Shown here: in pieces, positions 41,311-49,505 of the stretch
Layout of the letters: every line of letters begins with the position of its first letter
Numbering within the stretch: position 1 is the stretch's first letter
Assembly (NCBI GenBank): GCA_028875655.1
Contig: JAPPCX010000066.1
Coordinates: 18,412 to 82,411, forward strand
DNA: 64,000 nucleotides
Source of the DNA: Chloroflexota bacterium
GTDB lineage: Bacteria; Chloroflexota; Dehalococcoidia; Lucifugimonadales; UBA3495
Direction: 5' to 3'
Notes under the pieces: model-generated
Databases searched by the model: none
What the model saw: only the letters and a program-made list of their open reading frames with translations
What the model was told of the DNA's origin: nothing
Position numbers and translations under genes: made by a program

Positions 41311-43023
41311 CTAGTTAAGCTTCATCGTCCAGATGGCGGTTTGATACGCCACCACGGGCCACGGCTCCCACTCGGCGATGCGGGGGCCCACACCCCACGG
41401 CAGGTTCACGTAACCAGTGCCGAATTCGTAGCGTTCTTCACGGAGAAGTTTGTAGGCTTGGTTGAATGCTTCCTGTCGGAGTGCGGGATCGACCACCGTC
41501 AACGCGTCCTTGGCGATGGCGATCAAGTCGTCTCGTCGGCCGCCCAGGTGCGCACCACCTTCCGGGTTTCCGTATATGGCGTTGGTAATGCTTCCGCCAT
41601 CCCATCGGGTCTCGTTGGCCCGTACGATCACTTTGCCGTCCAATTGACGGTCGAACCAGCGTTCACGCACCGTCGCCGCTTCACCGACGATCACTTCAAC
41701 GTCAATGCCCAGGTTCTTTTCCCACATATCAGCGATCAATTGCGCTTGTTCAGGAAGGAACGGCACATCACCAGCCTTCCAGGTGTGGATTTCCAGGGTG
41801 CCAAATCCCTCGCCATCAGGGTAACCCGCGTCAGCCAATAGCTGTTGCGCCTTTTCAACATCCAGCGGTACCGGATCCAGGTCTTCGCTGTACCCCAACG
41901 CGTTGGGGGTTGCCCAGTTCCAGCCCTTTGCCACGGCGGCTTCGGGTCCGTAGAGGGAGTTGATGATCAAGTCTTTGTCGATGGCATAGTCGAGAGCCTG
42001 CCGGACTCCCTTCTTGTGGCAGGGGAACTGCTCTTCCCAGCAGCCGGGCAGCAGGATCCAAATGTAGGATGATTCCTGCGACCAGATCATGCGGCCGCCG
42101 CCGTCCTCGACCTGGTCTTTGACCGCGAGGTTGGCTTCGATCACGTCTGCATCACCGGCCCGAAGCGCCGCCACGCGGGTTGCGACTTCCGGAACCAGGC
42201 GCATATCCAGCGTCTGGAAGGACGGTCCGCGCTCGGGGTCGAAGTAGTCCTCGTAGCGTTCCAGCAGGATCTGCTCGCTGATGACATGTTTGTCCAGCCG
42301 GAACGGACCGGCGCCGATGGGCGCTTCGTTGTAACCGGTCTGTCCCAGGCTTTCAAAGTAGGTCTTGGGCAGCAGAACGCCCGCGATCCCGAAGCTGAGA
42401 TCGGAGATGAAGAACGGGAAAAACGCCTTTGGAGAGGTGTGCGTCACCCGCAAAGTGTTGGGCCCGGTGGCTTCGATGCTTGCCGTTTCCGCGGCTTCAG
42501 CCTGGACGCTGGGACTGATTGATTCGGTCACCGCCTCCGGACCGAACGTGAATTCCATCGTGAACATCGCGTCGTCAATGGTCAACGCGTCGCCGTTGTG
42601 GAAAGTGATGCCGTCCCTCAAAGTCAGGTCCCATGACAGCCCATCATCCGAAACGCTCCAGTCGGTCAGCACCCCTGGCACCATCTCCAGGTTTTCATTG
42701 CCGTTGATCCAGAATGCGTGCATCTGGCGACCGTAGGTTGCGGTTTCTCCGACACCATCGCGGGGAGTGAACAGCTCGGTGGCCCACACCGCGTTCATCA
42801 ACGTGACCTTGCCGCCCGTTTCCTCGGTCATGGCCGCGGCCGGCGCTTCGGTAGGCTGCGCGGGAGCGGCGGGGACGGCAGTGGCCGCGGGAGCCGCAGT
42901 CGGTTGTTCGGCGGCGGCTGGAGCGGACTCCTCCGCGGGGCTGCCGCACGCCCCGGCTGCCAACAGCAGGAGGATGGCCATCGGTACCAGTAGTAACTTC
43001 ACGCCCAATTTGCGGTGCAACAT
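41311..43023 (-). CDS. Family-5 extracellular solute-binding lipoprotein (module 3)
   Basis: 570 aa from ATG 43023 (MLHRKLGVKLLLVPMAILLLLAAGACGS); the ORF-track start at 43122 lies upstream of the promoter. GGAGGAA precedes the ATG. Lipobox AAGACGS, Ala/Pro linker, then SBP_bac_5 features: GVLTDWSVSDDGLSWDLTLRDGITFHNG, DDAMFTMEFTFG, NEAPIGAGPFRLDKHVISEQILLERYEDYF, KGVRQALDYAIDKDLII. C-terminal YVNLPWGVGPRIAEWEPWPVVAYQTAIWTMKLN closely matches that of module 4, so modules 3 and 4 are sisters. Ligand unknown. Confidence 0.93.
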   Translation of the reverse strand: MLHRKLGVKLLLVPMAILLLLAAGACGSPAEESAPAAAEQPTAAPAATAVPAAPAQPTEAPAAAMTEETGGKVTLMNAVWATELFTPRDGVGETATYGRQMHAFWINGNENLEMVPGVLTDWSVSDDGLSWDLTLRDGITFHNGDALTIDDAMFTMEFTFGPEAVTESISPSVQAEAAETASIEATGPNTLRVTHTSPKAFFPFFISDLSFGIAGVLLPKTYFESLGQTGYNEAPIGAGPFRLDKHVISEQILLERYEDYFDPERGPSFQTLDMRLVPEVATRVAALRAGDADVIEANLAVKDQVEDGGGRMIWSQESSYIWILLPGCWEEQFPCHKKGVRQALDYAIDKDLIINSLYGPEAAVAKGWNWATPNALGYSEDLDPVPLDVEKAQQLLADAGYPDGEGFGTLEIHTWKAGDVPFLPEQAQLIADMWEKNLGIDVEVIVGEAATVRERWFDRQLDGKVIVRANETRWDGGSITNAIYGNPEGGAHLGGRRDDLIAIAKDALTVVDPALRQEAFNQAYKLLREERYEFGTGYVNLPWGVGPRIAEWEPWPVVAYQTAIWTMKLN

Positions 43024-43089
43024 TCGGGGTTCCTCCTTGCCAGCGGCTATTGCAGGAGTTTTCGTAATCGGATCCCTACTGTGTGGCGG

Positions 43090-43118
43090 GACATTAGCAC
43101 ATCGTACTATCGTCGTCA
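43090..43118 (-). promoter_or_regulatory. Promoter TTGACG-N17-TAATGT for transporter module 3
   Basis: -35 TTGACG (43113-43118), 17-base spacer, -10 TAATGT (43090-43095), about 60-base leader. It is within an imperfect inverted sequence (CGTCGTATGAGTACGATTGTTGACGACG) that could be an operator. Confidence 0.65.
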
Positions 43119-43220
43119 ACAATCGTACTCATACGACGGTGTCACGCGTTTCCGTGTCCACAAAATAGCGCGGGGGCGACGATTCACGTCACCCCCACCG
43201 AAAATTGGAAATAGCCCGAG

Positions 43221-44105
43221 TCACCCTGCGCGTCGGAGGCGCGGGTCCAGATAGTCGCGCAGCCAGTCGCCAAAGAAGTTGAACGCCATCACGACTACTG
43301 TAATCAGGATGCCGGGGAAGAGGGCGATCCACCAGGCCTGGGTGAGGAACTCGCGTCCCTCGGCCACCAGGATGCCCCACGCCGGGTCTCCCGGTCGGAG
43401 GCCCAGACCGAGGAAGCTCAGCGACGCCTCCAGCAGAATTACCTGGCCGACGCTGACGCTGGTGAGCACCATCAGAGTATTGATGACGTTGGGGAACAGG
43501 TGCCGCCAGACAATCATCCCGGACGAAACTCCGTAGATTTGGGCCAGCACTACGAAATCGCGGTCGCGGATGGCCAGCACTTCACCGCGAATCATGCGGG
43601 CGAACCGGGCCCATTGCGTGGCGGCAATGGCAATCATTACGTTCCACACGCCAGTGCCCAGGTAAGTAACGATGAGCAGGGCAACCAGGATGGATGGAAA
43701 GCCCAGCACGGCGTCGGTGATACGCATGAGCACCGAATCGACCCACCTACCCGAATAACCGGATACGAGCCCCACGACAGTTCCGGCCAGGATAGCCACC
43801 ACCATGGAGGGCGCGGTTACCTGGAGCATGGTGCGAGCGCCGTAGATGAGCCGGCTCAGCATATCCTTGCCCAACCGGTCGGTGCCGAGGATGTGTTCGG
43901 CACTCTGGAAGGGAGGCTGCAGCTTGTTAAAGACATCCTTTTCCCCAGGATCATGGGGCGAAACCAGGTTGGCGAAGATAGCGCAAAAGAGGATAATGGC
44001 CAGGATCGCCAGGGGAATCCAGGGAAGCCTCGCCTCCTGGATTTTTCGGCGCAGACTGGCCGGAGTCCGGTCGTCAGCGACCAGAATGGCGTTGTCGGAT
44101 GCCAT
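43221..44105 (-). CDS. Peptide-type ABC permease, DppC family (module 4)
   Basis: 294 aa. ARLPWIPLAILAIILFCAIFANLVSPHDPGEKD, HILGTDRLGKDMLSRLIYGARTMLQVT, EAA loop IYGVSSGMIVWRHLFPNVINTLMVLTS, GLGLRPGDPAWGILV, AFNFFGDWLRDYLDPRLRRAG. Sister of module 3 DppC, but its synonymous bases differ: the plus strand here is less C-rich than over 39402-40283. Confidence 0.93.
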   Translation of the reverse strand: MASDNAILVADDRTPASLRRKIQEARLPWIPLAILAIILFCAIFANLVSPHDPGEKDVFNKLQPPFQSAEHILGTDRLGKDMLSRLIYGARTMLQVTAPSMVVAILAGTVVGLVSGYSGRWVDSVLMRITDAVLGFPSILVALLIVTYLGTGVWNVMIAIAATQWARFARMIRGEVLAIRDRDFVVLAQIYGVSSGMIVWRHLFPNVINTLMVLTSVSVGQVILLEASLSFLGLGLRPGDPAWGILVAEGREFLTQAWWIALFPGILITVVVMAFNFFGDWLRDYLDPRLRRAG

Positions 44106-44118
44106 TCCGTCCTCCTCT

Positions 44119-45084
44119 TTAGTTGGGCCTTACGCGAGGGTCCGCGTAGCCGTACATGATGTCAACGATGAGCGCGGTGAGGATATAGGCCGCGCCGGAT
44201 ACCATGATCGCCCCTTCCACCTGGGGGAAGTTGTTGGACAGCACACCTTCCAGGAGCATCAGGCCGACCCCGGGCCAGGCGAACACCACTTCAACCACCA
44301 CCGAGCCGTTGAGCAGGCCGGCGAGGCTGATGCCGCCGAAAGTGATGACCGGGATCAGGGCGTTCCGAGCTGCGTGCTTCCAGATGACCACCCGGTCGCT
44401 CATGCCTTTTACCTGGGCGAACTTCACGTAATCGCTGTCCAGGACTTCCAGCATGGCGGAGCGGGCCAGGCGCATTATGGCGGCGATGATCGCCAGGGCC
44501 AGAACGAAGGCAGGGAGAATCAGATGTCGGATCATATCGGGAATCTGCGACCACTCCGGCAGCCAACCCTGGGTGTCCCCCCGGCCATAGGCCGGCAGCA
44601 AATCGAGGTAGCCGGCGAGAACGATAATGAGCATGATGGCGACCCAGAACTGAGGGGCGGCCATGCCGAAAATGGCGAAGGTCTTGCAGACCCTATCCAG
44701 AATGGTGTCTCGCTTGACGGCCGATATGATGCCCAATGGAACGCCGATGACGATGGCGAGCACCATGCCGGACAGGGCCAGGTGGACCGTTGCTGGGATG
44801 CGTTCCAGGAGAATCTCCCGCACCGGTCGGCGGGCGGTGAAAGAGTTGCCGAAATCGAGCTGCACAGCCTTGTAGAGAAAGTTGGCGTACTGGATGATAA
44901 AGGGCTTGTCCAGGCCGTAAGCCTTCTTCTGGGCTTCGTACACCGCCTCGTCGTGGTCGTTGGAGATGGGGAGCAGGAAGCGCGCCGGGTCGCCAGTCAG
45001 GTGGACGCTGCCAAAAACTACGAAGCTCAGCGCCACCAGGGTGACGAAGCCTTCCAGCAAGCGACGGGCGATGTAAACGGTCAT
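44119..45084 (-). CDS. Peptide-type ABC permease, DppB family (module 4)
   Basis: 321 aa. MTVYIARRLLEGFVTLVALSFVVFGSVHLTGDPARFLLP, KAYGLDKPFIIQYANFLYKAVQLDFG, EAA loop YVKFAQVKGMSDRVVIWKHAARNALIPVITFG, end YGYADPRVRPN. Six membrane helices. It is 13 bases from the DppC gene; a family A palindrome separates it from the binding-protein gene. Confidence 0.93.
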   Translation of the reverse strand: MTVYIARRLLEGFVTLVALSFVVFGSVHLTGDPARFLLPISNDHDEAVYEAQKKAYGLDKPFIIQYANFLYKAVQLDFGNSFTARRPVREILLERIPATVHLALSGMVLAIVIGVPLGIISAVKRDTILDRVCKTFAIFGMAAPQFWVAIMLIIVLAGYLDLLPAYGRGDTQGWLPEWSQIPDMIRHLILPAFVLALAIIAAIMRLARSAMLEVLDSDYVKFAQVKGMSDRVVIWKHAARNALIPVITFGGISLAGLLNGSVVVEVVFAWPGVGLMLLEGVLSNNFPQVEGAIMVSGAAYILTALIVDIMYGYADPRVRPN

Positions 45085-45156
45085 ATGAGGAAACCCGCTA
45101 GAGGGAAACTAACTGACAGTCAGTATAGCGTTAAATCAACGGAAAGCGGTGTAACG

Positions 45157-45183
45157 GTAGGGGCGGGTGCTAAACCCGCCCCT
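45157..45183. repeat. Family A palindrome (GGGT centre)
   Basis: GTAGGGGCGGGTGCTAAACCCGCCCCT between the module 4 binding-protein stop and the DppB start, the same place as in modules 1 and 2. Confidence 0.8.
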
Positions 45184-45215
45184 GAATTTGCGGTCGCTAC
45201 CTGGGGAAGCCGGGC

Positions 45216-47012
45216 TTACTTGAGCCGCAGCGTCCAGATGGCGGTAACGTAGGGCACCAGGCTCCACGGCTCGTAGGAGGCCACGTCGGAGCCGAGGCCC
45301 CAGGGGACGTTGGTGTTGAAGCCGTCACCCCAGTAGGTCTGGTCCTGCAGATAGTCGTACATTTCGTTGTACGAGGCGGCCCTGGTGGCGGGATTGAGGT
45401 CGGAGAGGCCCTGCTCCACTATCGGGGTGGTGGTGCTGGACCAGGGTTCGTTCTCGTAGTTGTCCACGGCGCGCCAAGCGATGGCCGGGTTCAGGTAACC
45501 GCCCTGGGTGATGGAGGTGCCGTCGAAGCGGGCTTCGTTGGTGCGCACCAGGACGTCGCCCGGGAACTCGCGGTTGTTCCACTGCTGGCGGGTCGCAGCG
45601 GCGTCGCCGACTACTACTTCCACTTCCCAGCCCAGTTCACCCCAGAAGTCCTGGTACAGTTGGGCCAGGTCGGGCAGCAGAGGCAAGTCGCCGGCTTCCC
45701 AAGTGTACACCTTGAAGGAAATCTGCTCGCCGTTGGCATCGGTACCGTCGCTGCCGTCCGCGCCGCCGTAGCCGATGGACATCAGCAGCTCTTTCGCCTT
45801 TGCCACGTCATAAGGACGCGGGCGGAGGTTCTCGCCCCAGCCCAGGGAGTTGGGGGTGACGTGAGACCAACTGTCCATGTTCACCGATTCCGGAGTGTAG
45901 AGACCGTTGGCGATGGCATCCTTGTTGATGGCGTACTCAGCGGCCTGGCGGGCTTCAACCGGGAAGCACCAGAGGGACTCGTCCCAGCAGTCAACGTACA
46001 CGACCCAGTTGTAGGAGGATTCCTTCTGCCAGGCAATGCCGGCGCCGTCGATACCCTCGATGTCGCCGATCATGTTGATGTTTGCTTCAATGAGCTGGGC
46101 GTCGCCGCTGCGGAGGGCAGCCAAGCGAGCCGCCGGCTCGGGGACGAGTTCCATGGTCAGCGTGTCGAAAGTTACGCTGCGGTCTTCGGAGTAGCCGTTG
46201 GCCGGGGTCCAGAAGAAGTCATCGAACTTCTCGAAAGAATAGCGCTGCTCGTGGATGGTTTCGTCCATATTGACCATCATGGAGCCGATACCGATGGGGT
46301 CGTCCTCATAGCCCTCGAAGCCGTTTGCGCCGGTGCGTGCGCGCATGGCCGCTTCGGGGACGATCATGGCGTCTGCGCCCTGGGCGTTCTCGGACCAGTT
46401 GAAGGCGAAGTCCAGGCGGACGGTGTTGAACACGACCTGAACCTGGTCGTCGGCAGGTCCTTTGAGAACCTGGTCAACCCGCTCGGCAAAGGCAACGTCG
46501 CGCGGCTCGTAGTAGGTGGCTGCCAGGAGACTGGCGGCCTCTTCACCCATCCGGCTGTCCAAGTTGAAGAAGACGTCATCGCGGGTGATGACGCTGCCGT
46601 CGTGGGCCGTGATCGTGCCGTCGTTGACGGTGAAGGTCCAGGTGAGCCCATCATCGCTGACGGACCAGTCTTTGGCGACTGCCGGGGTCAGCTCACTGCC
46701 GCCGCCGCCGCCTACCATGGCTACTTGGAAGATGCGCTGGAACTTAAGGTCTTCACCTTCGGTGAGGAAGGGGTCGAACTTGCCGTTGCCGATGTTGGTG
46801 ACGAGCAGGTTCACATGGCCGCCGCTGGATTCGGCCATCATGGCCTCGGTGGCCGCGGGCATGGCGGTAGGCGCAGCGGCCGAACCGCTGTCGCCGGAAC
46901 TGGCCGGGGCAGGCTCGTCGGATGCGCCACCGCAGGCAACTGCGGCGATCAGACCGGTGGCGAGGCCCAGGGCCAACAGCAACCGAGCGTTCAGGAACCG
47001 ATGCAATCTCAT
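45216..47012 (-). CDS. Family-5 extracellular solute-binding lipoprotein (module 4)
   Basis: 598 aa from ATG 47012 (MRLHRFLNARLLLALGLATG); GAGGAG upstream, so the ORF-track start at 47048 is rejected. Lipobox AVACGG, short Ala/Ser linker, then AVAKDWSVSDDGLTWTFTVNDG, FNLDSRMGEEAASLL, ARQAAEYAINKDAIANGLYTPES and the C-terminal VPWGLGSDVASYEPWSLVPYVTAIWTLRLK. First gene of its operon with a TTGACA promoter. Ligand not inferable. Confidence 0.93.
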   Translation of the reverse strand: MRLHRFLNARLLLALGLATGLIAAVACGGASDEPAPASSGDSGSAAAPTAMPAATEAMMAESSGGHVNLLVTNIGNGKFDPFLTEGEDLKFQRIFQVAMVGGGGGSELTPAVAKDWSVSDDGLTWTFTVNDGTITAHDGSVITRDDVFFNLDSRMGEEAASLLAATYYEPRDVAFAERVDQVLKGPADDQVQVVFNTVRLDFAFNWSENAQGADAMIVPEAAMRARTGANGFEGYEDDPIGIGSMMVNMDETIHEQRYSFEKFDDFFWTPANGYSEDRSVTFDTLTMELVPEPAARLAALRSGDAQLIEANINMIGDIEGIDGAGIAWQKESSYNWVVYVDCWDESLWCFPVEARQAAEYAINKDAIANGLYTPESVNMDSWSHVTPNSLGWGENLRPRPYDVAKAKELLMSIGYGGADGSDGTDANGEQISFKVYTWEAGDLPLLPDLAQLYQDFWGELGWEVEVVVGDAAATRQQWNNREFPGDVLVRTNEARFDGTSITQGGYLNPAIAWRAVDNYENEPWSSTTTPIVEQGLSDLNPATRAASYNEMYDYLQDQTYWGDGFNTNVPWGLGSDVASYEPWSLVPYVTAIWTLRLK

Positions 47013-47092
47013 ATAGGGGCACTCCTCTCTTGTTTTGAGCCGGCACAATTTACACCGTGAAACACTCCGGACTCGTTAACGGATGGCGAATG

Positions 47093-47122
47093 ATTAAACC
47101 GTTGTTATCGGCAATTTGTCAA
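47093..47122 (-). promoter_or_regulatory. Promoter TTGACA-N18-TTTAAT for transporter module 4
   Basis: Perfect -35 (47117-47122) and -10 TTTAAT (47093-47098), in an AT-rich patch 80 bases from the start codon. Confidence 0.7.
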
Positions 47123-47246
47123 GCGCGTATTACGAAAACGGGTTCTCATGCGACGGTTTACAATAATGCTTGTATCGTAGCGCGCCTGGTCAAATTTTGG
47201 CGCCGTTAATCGCGCGCCGCAGGGTTCGGCGCAAGGGAAAGTGTAA

Positions 47247-47252
47247 TATAAT
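47247..47252 (+). promoter_or_regulatory. Consensus -10 TATAAT, leaderless start
   Basis: TATAAT ends 8 bases before ATG 47260, so initiation would fall on the start codon. The upstream ATG at 47251 overlaps the box. Confidence 0.55.
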
Positions 47253-47259
47253 GCCTGCC

Positions 47260-47589
47260 ATGTTCACTCCAACCCGGATTTTTTACCTGCTGGGAGCGGC
47301 GGTCTGCGGATGCGCCGCCGGAGGGTACGTGGCCTGGGCAATCGCGTCGAGATTTGCCCGAATCGCGGAATTGAACGATCGGGCGATCGTCGAGCCACAC
47401 GTTCTCATCGTGCTGTGTATCGCCGGCGGATTGCTGGCGTTCCCGCTGGGAGCAGCGGCGGGCTTGCTGGCAGTTACGTTGCTCATCAGGTTGGTCGAAT
47501 ACGTGCGGCGAGCCGGCAGCGGGGTGAAGTCGGAACGCAGTTCGTGGGTGACGCGGCGGCCGACTACAGACGACCGTCCCGGCGACTAG
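47260..47589 (+). CDS. Small two-helix membrane protein, hypothetical
   Basis: 109 aa from ATG 47260 (MFTPTRIFYLLGAAVCG). Two predicted helices: IFYLLGAAVCGCAAGGYVAWAIA and VLIVLCIAGGLLAFPLGAAAGLLAVTLLIRLV. A charged loop between them and a basic C-terminal tail follow. No family recognised. The start is selected from a consensus -10 box directly upstream; the longer ORF-track start (47170) would precede the promoter. It stands alone, divergent from transporter module 4. Confidence 0.55.
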   Translation: MFTPTRIFYLLGAAVCGCAAGGYVAWAIASRFARIAELNDRAIVEPHVLIVLCIAGGLLAFPLGAAAGLLAVTLLIRLVEYVRRAGSGVKSERSSWVTRRPTTDDRPGD

Positions 47590-47603
47590 GCGCGATCCGA
47601 CGG

Positions 47604-47609
47604 TATAAT
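47604..47609 (+). promoter_or_regulatory. -10 TATAAT upstream of the cupin gene
   Basis: Consensus TATAAT with no clear -35, about 100 bases before ATG 47711. Confidence 0.45.
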
Positions 47610-47710
47610 CGCCGGCGAACAAGATCGGATTCCGGCGTCCGTCTCCGGTGGACCCGCCAGGGGCGGGCGACTTCGCCGGAATTACGCTCATAGCTGTGAG
47701 GAGTTAACTC

Positions 47711-48079
47711 ATGCCACAATTCGTTCGCGTTTACACGGGAGAGGACGGGCAGTCGCGCCTGGAGCACTACGACCCGCCGTTTGAGGACTTTCTGGACACG
47801 GAGGGAGCCTACGGGCGGGGGACACCGCTGGAATCTACCACGGGGATGACGATTCGGATTTCGCCGCCGGATTATTTTCTGGATTTCCACTGCGCGCCGC
47901 GGCGTCAATATACGGTGACGCTGGCCGGGCAGGCCGAGATCGGTTTGGGGGACGGGACTACACACCGGGTGGGACCCGGGGACGTGCTGCTGGCGGAGGA
48001 TTTGACGGGACATGGCCACACCACCCGGGTGGTGGGCGGTGAGGAAAGGGTGTACCTGGTGATTCCGTTGGCGGACTAG
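47711..48079 (+). CDS. Cupin-domain protein
   Basis: 122 aa, GAGGAG before the ATG. The segment YFLDFHCAPRRQYTVTLAGQAEIGLGDGTTHRVGPGDVLLAEDLTGHGHTTRVV contains the two cupin motifs (G-x-G-x-x-H-x3 equivalents are weak: FHCAPRRQYTVTLAG, then the GPGDVLLAEDLTGHGH strand). Single-domain beta-barrel, presumably metal-binding, cytosolic. It may be an isomerase, dioxygenase or ligand sensor; no context resolves this. A family B palindrome separates it from the MFS genes. Confidence 0.78.
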   Translation: MPQFVRVYTGEDGQSRLEHYDPPFEDFLDTEGAYGRGTPLESTTGMTIRISPPDYFLDFHCAPRRQYTVTLAGQAEIGLGDGTTHRVGPGDVLLAEDLTGHGHTTRVVGGEERVYLVIPLAD

Positions 48080-48102
48080 GATTGTTGGCATTTTTGGACT
48101 TT

Positions 48103-48130
48103 CTGGATTCCCGCGAAAGCGGGAATGACG
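48103..48130. repeat. Family B palindrome
   Basis: CTGGATTCCCGCGAAAGCGGGAATGACG, reverse orientation of the 28941 copy, between the cupin and MFS genes. Confidence 0.85.
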
Positions 48131-48173
48131 AGAAAAGTCAACATGCCGCCGGCGAGATTGCGACAATAACCCT

Positions 48174-49490
48174 GTGAGTCAGATTCGGTCTGACGACGAG
48201 ATTGTTCCCGCCCCGGCGTCTCACGGCCGGGGCGGATTGTTCTATGGCTGGTGGGTGCTGGCCGCGGCGGCGGCGCTGGGGTTCTGTGCGTTCGGCGTAG
48301 TAATACCGGGGTACCTGGCGTTTTCGGTGCCGGTGCGCGCGGAGCTGGGGTTGAGTTCCGGTCAATCGGCGTTCATAGTGGGGGCGGCCTGGGGCGTGGG
48401 GGATATCACCTCACTGGCGGCCGGATGGCTGGCCGACCGGTACGGAGCCCGCCGACTGGTGCTGGTCGGGGGCATCCTGTGCGCCGTCGGATTTGCATCG
48501 CTGGGACTGGCCAACTCCTTCTGGGCCATCGTGCTGGCATACTCAGTAACGGCGTCGGTTGGCCGGGGACTGGGCATTTTCCCGACGCTGATGACGGTGG
48601 TGAACCAGTGGTTCGACGAACGCAAGGCGTTGGCGCTGGCGACCATCAACACCGCGGTGACCGCCGGCGCAGCGGCGATCCTGCCGGCTCTGAGCCTTAC
48701 CGGCGAGCTCATCGGGTGGCGCCTGGCGGCGTTTGCAGCCGGCGGGCTGGTGTTTGCCATCACGCTGCCGGCAGCGGCGGTGATACGGAGCCGGCCGGAG
48801 GACTTGGGACTCCTGCCTTACGGTTCGGAGAGCGGCGGCTCACGACCGCGGGCCGGCGCAACCGGGCGACCTCAGGCTGGGACAACGCAGGGGAGAAACT
48901 ACTCGGTGAAAGAGGCGCTGGGTACGTTGTCATTTTGCGCGTTGGCGATCGGGGCAATCCTGCGGACGGTACCCTCGGACGTGCTGGTGATAAACCAGAT
49001 ACCACTGTTGATATGGAAGGGCGTCGCGGAGGAACGTACCGCCACGTACCTTTCGATCACCTATTTCGCCACCATCCCGGCGCGGTTCGGGATGGGTTTG
49101 GCCGCGACGTGGGTCTCGCCGCGCTGGATGTTGAGCGGCGCGATGGCGGTGGTGGCCGCATGTACCGTCGCGGCCTTGCTGCTGCGTGGCGACGCGGTGG
49201 CGTGGTTCCTGATTTTGTCGTCGGCGACGGGCCAGGGGGTGAGCTCGCTGGCGTGGATCACGGTGGGGGAGTATTTCGGGCGGCGCAGTTTCGGAACGCT
49301 GGTGGGGGTGATGACGGTATTCTACGGCGTGAGCGGGCTGATTGTTCCGGCGCTGGCGGGATCGGTGTTTGACCGGACAGGGAGTTTCGTGCCGGTGCTG
49401 GTGGGCGTCGGAATACTGCAAGCGGTTTCCGCGGTCGCATTTCTCCTGGCGCGCCGGACGGTGGAGCACGGCGACGATAATGGCGGGTAA
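48174..49490 (+). CDS. MFS transporter (OFA/monocarboxylate-like), copy 1
   Basis: 438 aa from GTG 48174. Twelve membrane helices; MFS loop 2-3 motif WLADRYGARRLVLVGG; FYGWWVLAAAAALGFCAFGVVIPGYL in TM1. LIWKGVAEERTATYLS and EYFGRRSFGTLVGVMTVFYGVSGLIVPALAG in the C-terminal half. The latter pattern is common in oxalate:formate-like or monocarboxylate-type transporters. It is followed 15 bases later by a paralogue with the same motifs, so the two may form a heterodimer or differ in substrate. Substrate unknown. Confidence 0.85.
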   Translation: MSQIRSDDEIVPAPASHGRGGLFYGWWVLAAAAALGFCAFGVVIPGYLAFSVPVRAELGLSSGQSAFIVGAAWGVGDITSLAAGWLADRYGARRLVLVGGILCAVGFASLGLANSFWAIVLAYSVTASVGRGLGIFPTLMTVVNQWFDERKALALATINTAVTAGAAAILPALSLTGELIGWRLAAFAAGGLVFAITLPAAAVIRSRPEDLGLLPYGSESGGSRPRAGATGRPQAGTTQGRNYSVKEALGTLSFCALAIGAILRTVPSDVLVINQIPLLIWKGVAEERTATYLSITYFATIPARFGMGLAATWVSPRWMLSGAMAVVAACTVAALLLRGDAVAWFLILSSATGQGVSSLAWITVGEYFGRRSFGTLVGVMTVFYGVSGLIVPALAGSVFDRTGSFVPVLVGVGILQAVSAVAFLLARRTVEHGDDNGG

Positions 49491-49505
49491 CATGATGGTC
49501 CCCAC

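Noticed and set aside
43846-45252. 468-aa plus-strand ORF
   Set aside because: Antisense to module 4 permeases; Asp/His/Gln-rich shadow.
45660-47060. 466-aa plus-strand ORF
   Set aside because: Antisense to the module 4 binding protein.
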